Below, piece by piece: positions 16,343-28,655 of a stretch of 37,045 nucleotides of DNA. Each line of letters starts with the position of its first letter. The first letter of the stretch is position 1. The translations under genes and the position numbers were made by a program. The stretch is from Alphaproteobacteria bacterium (GTDB lineage: Bacteria > Pseudomonadota > Alphaproteobacteria > ATCC43930 > CGMCC-115725), in assembly GCA_021325525.1 (NCBI GenBank), contig JAJPHB010000160.1, positions 1 through 37,045 on the forward strand, written 5' to 3'. The notes under the pieces were generated by a model that was given only the letters and a program-made list of their open reading frames with translations, ran no database searches and was not told the DNA's origin.

Positions 16343-16897
16343 TCATTCGACCGGATCGACCCGCCATGAGGGATGGTCCGGCGTCGGCGGCTCGTGCCGC
16401 AGCGGCGCGCAATTGGGGATGGCGTGCTCGCGGGCGAGCCGCGCATGCTGCTCGACCGCCCAATAGGTCCCGCCATGCGAGACGATGAGAACGGGGCCCT
16501 CCTGCGCCAGGGCGGCGTTGATGCCGCGCAGCGCGCGGGCGATGAAGCCGGGGTAGCTCTCCGCCCCGTCCGGAACCCAGCCGGCGCGCCACTCGGGCAG
16601 AAGATTGCGCATGCGCGTGCCTTCGGCGGCCCCGAACGCCACCTCCTTCAGATCGTCGATGACGATGATCGGCCGCCGCAGCGCCTCGTTGATGATGAGC
16701 GCCGTTTCGCGCGCACGGCGGAGTGGGCTGACGCAGATCGTGGCGACGGCGCAGCGCGCCAGCAGCGCCGCAGCGGCGCGGGCCTGGGCGCGGCCCTGTG
16801 CGTTGAGAGGAATGTCGGTCTGCCCCTGGAAGCGGCGCTCGCGGTTCCAGTCGGTCTCGCCATGCCGGAGATAATAGAAGCGGCACGGTCGAAGCAT
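16343..16897 (-). CDS. Histidine phosphatase (phosphoglycerate mutase-like)
   Basis: 184-residue single-domain histidine phosphatase. The phospho-histidine is H12 in YYLRHGETDWN, with SPLRRARETA supplying the second arginine (near R61), E85 in DLKEVAFGAAEG as likely proton donor, and H141 in LIVSHGG. Members act on sugar phosphates, cobalamin intermediates or phosphoproteins; the neighbours do not decide which. Its start faces gltD across a 283-base gap. Confidence 0.9.
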   Translation of the reverse strand: MLRPCRFYYLRHGETDWNRERRFQGQTDIPLNAQGRAQARAAAALLARCAVATICVSPLRRARETALIINEALRRPIIVIDDLKEVAFGAAEGTRMRNLLPEWRAGWVPDGAESYPGFIARALRGINAALAQEGPVLIVSHGGTYWAVEQHARLAREHAIPNCAPLRHEPPTPDHPSWRVDPVE

Positions 16898-17071
16898 GTT
16901 CTTGGCATCCGGGGTCGTTCGAGCGTCCGAGATGTAGCGCGAATCGCCGCGTCTCGGCGCGGAAAATTCGCCGGGAGCGAAAGGTCCGTTTCGGGACTAA
17001 ATGGATGCCGGCTCCGACAAAACTGCTGCTTTGACGGTGCGTGCAGCGCCCCACCCACAAAAAAAGGTAAG

Positions 17072-17086
17072 CTTATTTGCCATAAG
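17072..17086. promoter_or_regulatory. Inverted repeat upstream of gltD, possible regulator box
   Basis: CTTAT-TTGCC-ATAAG, a perfect 5-bp inverted repeat in an AT-rich pocket preceded by a run of seven A. The core TTAT-N5-ATAA also fits the T-N11-A pattern of LysR-type sites, and Lrp-like binding is possible. It lies 94 bases before the gltD start inside the 283-base gap 16898-17180, which otherwise shows no gene. No clear -35/-10 pair was found there. Confidence 0.35.
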
Positions 17087-17180
17087 AGGTGTTTTTCGCT
17101 CGCACGAAGCGCCGATTTGCGCTATGGCTCGCCAACGAGCGGCATGGCGGGCGGGGTCCGCGCCGCGGGCGAGGGGGGCG

Positions 17181-18629
17181 ATGCCGCAGAAGCTGCTGCA
17201 ATTCGTCGTGCGCGAGAAGGCGATGCCGCGCAAGCGGCAGGCGGCCGAGCGGCGCCGCGACTTTGCCGAGATTTATGGGGAGTTCGAGACCGAGGCGGCG
17301 GCGGAGCAGGCGGCGCGCTGCTCGCAATGCGGCATCCCCTATTGCCAAGTGCATTGCCCTCTCTCGAACAACATCCCGGACTGGCTGAAGCTCACCGCCG
17401 AGGGCCGGGTCGAGGAGGCCTACGAGGTCGCGGCCGCGACCAACAATTTTCCCGAGATCTGCGGCCGCATCTGCCCGCAAGACCGGCTCTGCGAGGGCAA
17501 TTGCGTCATCGAGAAGGGCTTTCAATCCGTCTCGATCGGCTCGGTCGAGAAGTTCATCACCGAAACCGCCTTCGCCGCGGGCTGGGTCACCCCGCCGAAG
17601 CCGCGGCGCGAGCGCGCGCAATCGGTCGGCATCGTCGGCGCCGGCCCCGCCGGCCTCGCCGCCGCGGAGCAGCTCCGCCGGAGCGGCTACCAGGTCACCG
17701 TCTATGACCGCTACGACCGGATCGGCGGCCTCCTCGTCTACGGCATTCCGAACTTCAAGCTGGAGAAGCAGGTCGTGGCGCGCCGTCACGCGCTTCTCGC
17801 CGAAGGCGGCATCGCCTTCGTCACGAATTTCGCGCTCGGGCGCGATGCGAGCCTTCCCGAGCTGCGGGCGCGGCACGACGCCGTGCTGATCGCGACCGGC
17901 GTCTACAAGGCGCGCGACATCGCCTGCCCCGGCATCGGCCTCAAGAACGTCGTGCCGGCGCTCGACTATCTCATCGCCGCCAATCGCAAGGGCCTCGGCG
18001 ATGCGGTGCCGGAGTTCGACAGCGGCGCGCTCGATGCGGCCGGCAGGGACGTCGTCGTGATCGGCGGCGGCGACACGGCAATGGATTGCGTGCGGACGGC
18101 GGTGCGGCAGGGCGCACGATCGGTGCGCTGCCTCTACCGCCGCGACCGCGAGAACATGCCGGGCTCGCAGCGCGAGGTCCGCCACGCCGAGGAGGAGGGC
18201 GTCGAATTCGTCTGGCTGGCGGCGCCCGAGGCGCTCCTCGGCAAGCGCAAGGTCAGCCGCATCCGCGCCCACCGCATGCATCTCGCGATGCCGGACAGCT
18301 CCGGCCGCCAAGTGCCCGAGCCAATCGCTGAGAGCCAGTTCGATCTCGAGACCGATCTCGTCATCAAGGCGCTGGGATTCGATCCCGAGGACGTGCCGGC
18401 GCTCTTCGGCGAGCCCGCGCTCAAAGTGACGCGCTGGGGCACGATCGCGATCGACCACCGCACGATGATGACCTCGCTCCCCGGCGTCTTCGCCGCCGGC
18501 GACATCGTCCGCGGCGCCTCCCTCGTCGTCTGGGCGATCCGCGACGGCCGCGACGCCGCGGCGCAGATCGAGCGCTATCTGGAGGCGCAGGCCGCTGCCG
18601 CGATCGTGCGCGCCGAGGCGGCGGAGTGA
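17181..18629 (+). CDS. gltD: Glutamate synthase small (beta) subunit
   Basis: 482-residue FAD/NADPH subunit that feeds electrons to GltB for ammonia assimilation (GOGAT). The N-terminal iron-sulfur region has eight cysteines in two groups: C47, C50, C55, C59 and C94, C98, C104, C108. The FAD fold starts at GAGPAG (153-158) with a second nucleotide fold at GGGDTA (295-300), and the end has FAAGDIVRGASLVVWAI. ATG at 17181 is chosen because GAGGGGGG precedes it and MPQKLLQFVV matches family starts; the open frame reaches further upstream without homology. Unlike the common gltB-gltD order, gltD comes first here, with 175 bases before gltB. Confidence 0.96.
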   Translation: MPQKLLQFVVREKAMPRKRQAAERRRDFAEIYGEFETEAAAEQAARCSQCGIPYCQVHCPLSNNIPDWLKLTAEGRVEEAYEVAAATNNFPEICGRICPQDRLCEGNCVIEKGFQSVSIGSVEKFITETAFAAGWVTPPKPRRERAQSVGIVGAGPAGLAAAEQLRRSGYQVTVYDRYDRIGGLLVYGIPNFKLEKQVVARRHALLAEGGIAFVTNFALGRDASLPELRARHDAVLIATGVYKARDIACPGIGLKNVVPALDYLIAANRKGLGDAVPEFDSGALDAAGRDVVVIGGGDTAMDCVRTAVRQGARSVRCLYRRDRENMPGSQREVRHAEEEGVEFVWLAAPEALLGKRKVSRIRAHRMHLAMPDSSGRQVPEPIAESQFDLETDLVIKALGFDPEDVPALFGEPALKVTRWGTIAIDHRTMMTSLPGVFAAGDIVRGASLVVWAIRDGRDAAAQIERYLEAQAAAAIVRAEAAE

Positions 18630-18652
18630 AGAAGGGGCCTGCATCGGCATCA

Positions 18653-18771
18653 TGCGTCCTTCGCGACGCGCCCCTGTCCGGGGCGCTCCTCAGGATGAGG
18701 TCCGTCGATGTTGGAATGCTCGATTTTTCTCATCCTGAGGAACGCCTGAAAGGCGCGTCTCGAAGGACGCA
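18653..18771. repeat. Nested palindromic intergenic repeat between gltD and gltB
   Basis: Outer arms 18653-18672 and 18752-18771 match as inverted repeats at 19 of 20 bases (TGCGTCCTTCG.../...CGAAGGACGCA). Inner arms 18688-18699 and 18729-18740 are perfect (CCTCAGGATGAG / CTCATCCTGAGG). Each half can also form its own hairpin (GGCGC/GCGCC type). The CCTCAGGATGAG core with GACGCGCC is characteristic of dispersed palindromes in Hyphomicrobiales genomes. In RNA it would fold into a long stem between the two glutamate synthase genes. Confidence 0.85.
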
Positions 18772-18804
18772 CGATACCGACCCCGATCTTTCGCGAGGCG
18801 CGTC

Positions 18805-23328
<4,524 letters not shown>

Positions 23329-23333
23329 ACCCG

Positions 23334-23425
23334 CCCCTCACCCGACCCTCTCCCCGCTTTCGCGGGGAGAGGGTCCTCGCGTTCTTCCTCTCACCCGCTT
23401 GCGGGGAGAGGGTCGGGGTGAGGGG
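23334..23425. repeat. Palindromic repeat after gltB (double hairpin)
   Basis: Begins 5 bases after the gltB stop. A perfect 14-bp stem 23344-23357 / 23362-23375 (GACCCTCTCCCCGC and complement) has a TTTC loop, and the whole 23334-23357 arm pairs again with 23401-23425 (one extra G). The CCCCTCACCC...GGGTGAGGGG form is a widely dispersed REP-like repeat in Alphaproteobacteria. It ends 18 bases before the GST start and may serve as terminator or mRNA stabiliser for gltB. Confidence 0.85.
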
Positions 23426-23443
23426 CCGGCGAAGGGAGCCTCC

Positions 23444-24049
23444 ATGCTGACCCTCTACGGTGATCGCGACTCCGGCAACAGCTACAAGGTAGAGCTCGTG
23501 CTGACCCAGCTCGGCAAGCCGCACCGCTACGTCGTGATCGACACCTTGAAGGGCGAGACGCGCACTGCGGAATTCCTCGCGAAGAACCCGAACGGCCGCG
23601 TGCCGGTCCTCGAGATCGATGACGGCACCTACCTTCCCGAATCGAACGCCATTCTCTGCTACCTCGCCGAGGGCAGCGCGCTTATGCCCACGGACCGCCT
23701 CGAACGCGCGCAGGTCCTGCAGTGGCTATTCTTCGAGCAGTACAATCACGAGCCCAACATCGCGACGGCGCGCCACTGGCTGCGCGCCGGACTGCTGACC
23801 CCGGAGCGCGAGTATGCCTTCGCGCAGAAGCGCCTCGCGGGCTACGCCGCGCTCGGCGTCATGGAGGATCATCTCGAGCGGCACCGCTTCTTCGTCGGCG
23901 AGCGCTACTCGATCGCCGATATCTGCCTCTACGCCTACACCCATGTCGCGGGTCAGGGCGACTTCGACCTCGCCCGCTTCCCGGCGGTGGAGGCTTGGCT
24001 CGACCGCGTCCGCTCTCAGCCTGGGCATGTGGCGATGCTGAAGGATTAG
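23444..24049 (+). CDS. Glutathione S-transferase family protein
   Basis: 201 residues with an N-terminal thioredoxin-like domain (MLTLYGDRDSGNSYKVELVL, the cis-proline in NGRVPVLEIDDG, and the glutathione-contact PESNAILCYLAEG) and a C-terminal helical domain with the capping motif FFVGERYSIADICLYAYTH. The family conjugates or reduces substrates with glutathione; the substrate is unknown. The ATG at 23444 has GAAGGGAG upstream; the open frame before it runs through the palindromic repeat and is not coding. Confidence 0.9.
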   Translation: MLTLYGDRDSGNSYKVELVLTQLGKPHRYVVIDTLKGETRTAEFLAKNPNGRVPVLEIDDGTYLPESNAILCYLAEGSALMPTDRLERAQVLQWLFFEQYNHEPNIATARHWLRAGLLTPEREYAFAQKRLAGYAALGVMEDHLERHRFFVGERYSIADICLYAYTHVAGQGDFDLARFPAVEAWLDRVRSQPGHVAMLKD

Positions 24050-24110
24050 GGACAGAGGCCCCTTCAACCGAAGGCGCCGCCCGCGTCGCTCCGACGGACT
24101 TGGTCGGGGT

Positions 24111-24149
24111 TTGCACCAAGAGTGCGGCGCTGATATCATTCTGATATCA
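24111..24149 (+). promoter_or_regulatory. Promoter with overlapping operator of the vapBC pair
   Basis: TTGCAC (24111-24116), 17 bases, TATCAT (24134-24139). Two identical palindromes TGATATCA at 24131-24138 and 24142-24149 are separated by three bases. The first covers the -10, the second runs into the AGGAGG ribosome site at 24149-24154. This is the layout expected for autorepression by a ribbon-helix-helix antitoxin. The match is seen; binding is inferred. Confidence 0.7.
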
Positions 24150-24160
24150 GGAGGCTTGGT

Positions 24161-24391
24161 ATGACCGATCTGCTCATACGTGATCTCGGTGCCGAGCTCA
24201 TTGAAAGGCTGAAGCTGCGCGCAAAAAATCACGGCCGGTCATTGCAAGCCGAGGTGAAGGCGATCCTGCAAAACAACGTCCCGCTGTCGATGGCCGAGGC
24301 GCGCGCGCAGGTCGAGCGCATTCGCGCCGAATTCACGGGCAAGAAATTCTCGGACAGTGCCGAGCTGATCCGCGAAGATCGCGAGCGATGA
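24161..24391 (+). CDS. FitA/VapB-type ribbon-helix-helix antitoxin
   Basis: 76-residue antitoxin: the N-terminal ribbon-helix-helix MTDLLIRDLGAELIERLKLRA, then NHGRSLQAEVKAILQ, typical of FitA-like proteins that bind the operator as dimers, and a C-terminal segment (about 45-76) that would wrap the toxin. It overlaps vapC by four bases (ATGA). AGGAGG precedes the ATG. The pair stands alone between a GST gene and fzlA, consistent with acquisition as a small module. Confidence 0.92.
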   Translation: MTDLLIRDLGAELIERLKLRAKNHGRSLQAEVKAILQNNVPLSMAEARAQVERIRAEFTGKKFSDSAELIREDRER

Positions 24392-24825
24392 CGCGGTTCG
24401 TCGTCGATGCCAGTGTCGCGGTCAAGTGGTTCCTGGACGAGAATGAATCGGCAGAGGCACGGCTCCTCCTTGCGAGGGATTATCGGCTGACTGCACCGGA
24501 CCTTGTCTTCGCGGAGGCTGCGAATATTCTTTGGAAGCGTGTGCGCCGGAAGGAAATGACGCCGACGCAGGCGCAATCCGTGCAGCTCGGGCTGTTCGAT
24601 ATCCCGATCGACGTCTTTGAAAGCGCGGCTCTGACCTCGGATGCGCTGCGGCTCGCCGCCGAAACGAATGCGACCGTATATGATTGCATGTATCTGGCCC
24701 TCGCCCTTCGGAACGGGTTTCTTCTGGTAACAGCCGACCAGCGGCTCTGCCGCAGGCTGGCGGACGGACCTTATGGCGCACCCGTCGTTCCGCTCGCCGA
24801 ATTCAGGCCCCCGGGCCTGCATTGA
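24388..24825 (+). CDS. VapC-family PIN-domain toxin
   Basis: 145-residue PIN-domain endoribonuclease, probably cutting tRNA or rRNA when free of its antitoxin. The four acidic residues are in place: D7 (VVDASVAVKWF), E43 (LVFAEAANILWK), D99 (ATVYDCMYLALA) and D117 (LLVTADQRL), so it looks catalytically intact. Only 9 bases separate it from fzlA, so toxin and cell-division gene may be on one transcript. Confidence 0.94.
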   Translation: MTRFVVDASVAVKWFLDENESAEARLLLARDYRLTAPDLVFAEAANILWKRVRRKEMTPTQAQSVQLGLFDIPIDVFESAALTSDALRLAAETNATVYDCMYLALALRNGFLLVTADQRLCRRLADGPYGAPVVPLAEFRPPGLH

Positions 24826-24834
24826 AGCCGATCG

Positions 24835-25503
24835 ATGCGCGTCCTCTACCACCTCTGGCTCTCCGCCTTCTCGCGCACGATTCGCGTCGTCTTGAAGGAG
24901 AAGAACCTCGAATTCACGCTGAAGGCCGAGAAGGTGTGGGAGCGGCGGCCGGAGTTCCTGGCGCTCAACCCGGCGGGCGAGGTGCCGGTGCTGATCGAAC
25001 CCGAGGGCGCGGTGCTGGTCGATGACCACGCCATCGCCGAATATCTCGACGAGGTCTATCGCGAGAAGATCCTGCTCGGCCTCAACCCCATCGACCGGGC
25101 CGAGGTGCGGCGCCTCGTCGCCTGGTTCGACGTCAAGATGAACCATGAGGTGACGGAGAACCTCGTCGGTGAGAAGATGATGAAGCGCTTTTTGGGTCTG
25201 GGGCAGCCCAATTCGAGCGCGATCCGCGCCGGCCATCTCAACCTCGTCCACCATCTCGACTATATCGGCTATCTGACGGAACGGCGGCGCTGGCTCGCCG
25301 GCGACAATTTCTCGCTCGCCGACATCACCGCGGCGGCGCATCTCTCGACCATCGACTATCTCGGCGACGTCCCCTGGGACGATCACGAGCCGGCGAAGGA
25401 ATGGTATGCGCGCATCAAGTCGCGCCCCTCCTTCCGCCCGCTCCTTTCCGACCACATCCCCGGCGCGCCGCCGCCCAAGCACTACGCCGATCTCGATTTC
25501 TGA
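24835..25503 (+). CDS. fzlA: FtsZ-binding GST-like protein FzlA
   Basis: 222-residue GST-fold protein that in Caulobacter binds FtsZ, curves its filaments and is needed for constriction. Seen: MRVLYHLWLSAFSRTIRVVLKEK, ALNPAGEVPVLIEPEGAVLVDDHAIAEYL, FSLADITAAAHLS and the characteristic C-terminal tail PPPKHYADLDF, which is the basis for choosing FzlA over a generic GST. It acts at the cytosolic face of the division site. It converges on a binding-protein gene with only six bases between stop codons. Confidence 0.85.
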   Translation: MRVLYHLWLSAFSRTIRVVLKEKNLEFTLKAEKVWERRPEFLALNPAGEVPVLIEPEGAVLVDDHAIAEYLDEVYREKILLGLNPIDRAEVRRLVAWFDVKMNHEVTENLVGEKMMKRFLGLGQPNSSAIRAGHLNLVHHLDYIGYLTERRRWLAGDNFSLADITAAAHLSTIDYLGDVPWDDHEPAKEWYARIKSRPSFRPLLSDHIPGAPPPKHYADLDF

Positions 25504-25509
25504 GCCGCC

Positions 25510-27018
25510 TCAGCCCTTTTCCGCGACGCCGCCGAGGCGCATGAGCCCGTCCGGATAGGCCGTGAAGCCGGTGATCCGCGCGCTCATGCCGTAGAGCCAT
25601 TTCTGGTGATAGAGGTAGATGATCGGCCGGTCGTCGAGAAGAATGCGCACGGCCTCGGCGTAGAGGGTCTTGCGCCGGGCTTCGTCGGTCGTCTCGCGCG
25701 CCGCTTCGAGCAGCTTGTCGAACGCCGGATTGCAATAGTGTCCGTCGTTGCCGGCGGCGCCGCAGGCAAGGAGCAGGCTGGTGTTGCCGTCGGGATCGAC
25801 GCGCCCGCTCCAGCCGATGAGATCGGCCTCGAACTTGCCCTGCCGCGCCTCGGCCAGCATGGTGATGAGCTCGATCGACTGCAGCTCGATGTCGATTCCG
25901 GCCTCCTTCGCCATGTCCTGCACGAGCTGGGCGACCGGGCGCAGCTCGTTGTTGGTCGGGACAAGCAGCGTCAAATGCGGGTGCGGCATTCCGGCCTCGG
26001 CGAGAAGCGCCTTCGCTTTGGCGACGTCGCGGCCCGGCACCGGCCGGTCGGCGACGTAATAGGGCGTGCCGGGCGGGAAGGGCTGGTTGCCGACGGCGAA
26101 GAGGCCGTTGAAAGCCACCTCGTCGATCGCCTTGCGGTCGAGCGACAATTCGAGCGCTTGGCGGAGGCGCTTGTCCTTGGCGAAGGGGTTCTTCGCCCCG
26201 TCGCCATTTCCGACATTGAAGGTGATGCCCTGATAAGCGAGGCCCGTCACCGCCGCCCAGGCGAGCGATTTGTCGGCTTTGAGCGCTTCGAGGTCGCTCG
26301 GGGCCAGGCGCTCGATGAGGTCGAGCTGCCCCGCCCGCAGATTGGCGAAGCGGACGCTGGCATCGGAGATCGGCAGGAAGGTGACGCGCGCGAAGTGATA
26401 GCGCGCCGCGTTCCAGTAGCCGGGATACATCTCCAGTACGATGCGGTCCTGCGGCACCCGCTCGACGAATTTGTAGGGCCCGGCGCAGACCGGATGCTGG
26501 TCGAACTTGTCGCCCGCCTCGGCCGCAGCTTTGGGCGCCACCATCATACCGGCGCGGTCGGTGAATTGCGCGACGAGCGGCGCGAAGGGCGCCTTGAGGC
26601 GGAGCCGCACGGTGAGCGGGTCGACGATTTCGGCGCTCGCCACCGCGGCGATCTCGCTCTTGCGCCGACTGCCGGGCAATGTCAGCTCGCGCTCGACATT
26701 GAATTTGACGGCCGCCGCATCGAAAGCCTCGCCGTCATGGAAGGTGACGCCGGAGCGCAGCTTGAAGGTGACGGAGAGCCCGTCCTCGGCGGTCGTCCAT
26801 TCCGTCGCGAGCTGCGGCACGATCCGGCCCTCGGGATCGATATCGACGAGCTTGTCGCAGAGCGAGGAGAGGACGTGGCGGCCGACGAAGGTCCAATTCT
26901 TCGCGGGATCGAGCGTATCGGGATCGTCCTGCAGCGCGATGCGCAGGTTTTGCGCCGCAGCCGTAGCCGGCAGAAGGGCGAGAAGGGCGAGGACGAAGAT
27001 GCTGGGTCGGCTGGTCAT
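25510..27018 (-). CDS. Periplasmic substrate-binding protein, peptide/nickel (DppA/OppA) type
   Basis: 502-residue family 5 solute-binding protein of an ABC importer. A signal peptide spans about residues 1-22 (LLALLPATAAAQ); no lipobox is seen. The mature part has LRIALQDDPDTLDPAKN, LATEWTTAEDGLSVTFKLRSGVTFHDGEAFDAAAVKFN (several motifs in sequence), GAGPYKF-type CAGPYKFVERV, and DLIERLAPSDLEALK. No permease or ATPase gene is adjacent, so it is an orphan binding protein; the ligand is unknown. GAGAGAG precedes the ATG. It diverges from cfa across 118 bases. Confidence 0.92.
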   Translation of the reverse strand: MTSRPSIFVLALLALLPATAAAQNLRIALQDDPDTLDPAKNWTFVGRHVLSSLCDKLVDIDPEGRIVPQLATEWTTAEDGLSVTFKLRSGVTFHDGEAFDAAAVKFNVERELTLPGSRRKSEIAAVASAEIVDPLTVRLRLKAPFAPLVAQFTDRAGMMVAPKAAAEAGDKFDQHPVCAGPYKFVERVPQDRIVLEMYPGYWNAARYHFARVTFLPISDASVRFANLRAGQLDLIERLAPSDLEALKADKSLAWAAVTGLAYQGITFNVGNGDGAKNPFAKDKRLRQALELSLDRKAIDEVAFNGLFAVGNQPFPPGTPYYVADRPVPGRDVAKAKALLAEAGMPHPHLTLLVPTNNELRPVAQLVQDMAKEAGIDIELQSIELITMLAEARQGKFEADLIGWSGRVDPDGNTSLLLACGAAGNDGHYCNPAFDKLLEAARETTDEARRKTLYAEAVRILLDDRPIIYLYHQKWLYGMSARITGFTAYPDGLMRLGGVAEKG

Positions 27019-27136
27019 GGACTCTCTCCGCTGCGGGACGGCGAACGATCGGCCATCTCGCCGCGCGCCGCAAGCCCGCTTCCGGCGTTAGTGCGATGCG
27101 CGCGGCCGCGCTGGCCGCCAGCCTGGGAGAGACTGC

Positions 27137-28453
27137 ATGGCGCTCCAGCATCGCGTCTTCCGCTTCCTCGCCCGCCGCCTCGCCGGTCGCGACCTGCCGC
27201 TGAGGCTCGTCCTCCCCGACGGCGCGACCTGCGATTTCGGCGCGGCGCCCAAGGTGGTGCTGCGCTTCAAATCGCGCCGCGCCCTTGCCCGGCTCTGCCG
27301 CGGCGATGTCGATCGGCTCGCCGAATGCTACGTCGAGGGCGATCTCGCGGTCGAGGGCGCGGTCCATGAGGTGATCGCCATCGGCGCCGCGCTCGCCGAG
27401 GCGCTGGCCGCAGCGGCGCCGCGCCTCGCCGCTTTGGCGCGCTTTCTCGCCACCTGGCGCGGCCGCCTCGCCGGCAAGCACAGCCGGCGGCGCGACGCCG
27501 CGGCGATCCGCTACCATTACGACGTCTCGAACGAGTTCTACGCGCTGTGGCTCGACCGCAATCTCGTCTATTCCTGCGCCTACTTCCACGACGGGACCGA
27601 GAGCATCGACACGGCGCAGGAGCAGAAGCTCGACCATATCTGCCGCAAGCTGCGCCTGTCGCAAGGCGAAAGGCTGCTCGACATCGGCTGCGGCTGGGGC
27701 GGCCTTCTGCTCTGGGCGGCGCAGCATTACGGCGTCACCGGCGTCGGCGTCACTTTGAGCGAGCGGCAATGCGAATACGCGCGCCGGCGGATCGCCCGCG
27801 AGGGAATGGAGGGCCTCATCGAGATCCGCCTTCAGGACTACCGCGACATTCCCGAGGATTCCGGCTTCGACAAGATCGCCTCGGTCGGCATGTTCGAGCA
27901 TGTCGGCCGCCGCAATCTCGGCCTCTATTTCCGCACGATCGACCGGCTCTTGAAGCCCGGCGGGCTCGCCCTCAACCACGGCATCACGGCAATGGACCGC
28001 GAGAGCCGCGGCAACGGCCCCGCCGGCGGCGCCTTCCTCGACAACTACGTCTTCCCCGACGGCGAGCTCGCGCATCTCTCGCGCGTGCTTTACGATATGG
28101 CGGGCGCCGGCTTCGACATTCTCGATGTCGAAAGCCTGCGGCCGCACTACGCGCTGACGCTCCAGCACTGGGTGCGGCGGCTCGAAGAGAAGCGCGCGGC
28201 CGCCATCGCCACCGCCGGAGCCGAGCGCTATCGCATCTGGCGGATCTTCATGGCCGGCACGGCGCACGCCTTCGATGCGGGGCTGCTCGACCTGCATCAG
28301 GTGCTGGTCGCAAAGCGCAGCGCCGCGGGACCGGCGCCGCGCCCGTGGACGCGCGCCTATCAATATCGCGACGAGAAGGTGCCGCTTGCAGGCGCGCTGG
28401 ACTGGAGCGAGGACGGCGTCAGCGCGCCGGCCTCCGCCGAGGCGAAACCGTAA
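27137..28453 (+). CDS. cfa: Cyclopropane-fatty-acyl-phospholipid synthase
   Basis: 438-residue methyltransferase that adds a methylene bridge from S-adenosylmethionine across double bonds of membrane phospholipid acyl chains, often in acid or stationary-phase stress. The N-terminal lipid-binding part is about 1-120; the catalytic domain has RYHYDVSNEFYALWLD, YSCAYF (C147), the SAM motif LDIGCGWGG at 181-189, EHVGRRNLGLYF, and the C-terminal YALTLQHWVRRLEE. It is longer than E. coli Cfa (382). GGGAGA precedes the ATG. The product SAH would be cleared by AhcY. Confidence 0.95.
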   Translation: MALQHRVFRFLARRLAGRDLPLRLVLPDGATCDFGAAPKVVLRFKSRRALARLCRGDVDRLAECYVEGDLAVEGAVHEVIAIGAALAEALAAAAPRLAALARFLATWRGRLAGKHSRRRDAAAIRYHYDVSNEFYALWLDRNLVYSCAYFHDGTESIDTAQEQKLDHICRKLRLSQGERLLDIGCGWGGLLLWAAQHYGVTGVGVTLSERQCEYARRRIAREGMEGLIEIRLQDYRDIPEDSGFDKIASVGMFEHVGRRNLGLYFRTIDRLLKPGGLALNHGITAMDRESRGNGPAGGAFLDNYVFPDGELAHLSRVLYDMAGAGFDILDVESLRPHYALTLQHWVRRLEEKRAAAIATAGAERYRIWRIFMAGTAHAFDAGLLDLHQVLVAKRSAAGPAPRPWTRAYQYRDEKVPLAGALDWSEDGVSAPASAEAKP

Positions 28454-28655
28454 GCCTCGCCATCGCATGCCGGAGCCGCGGCGGCAGGTCGGGCGCCCGC
28501 GGCCCCGGCCGGCGGCGGCGATCTCGCCGACATCCTGTTCTGAGCGACAGCCGCCGCGGCGCAAGACGCTGGCGGCGGCACACGAAGATGCTATCGTCGC
28601 GGCGCCACCCGCCGGGCCGCGCCGCGGCCGCGCGCTTCGAGAGGAGCCCCGCCGC

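Noticed and set aside
28454-28655. Possible small gene or promoter in the gap after cfa
   Set aside because: Open frames there are low-complexity Pro/Arg/Ala with no ribosome site; no convincing -35/-10 pair was found.
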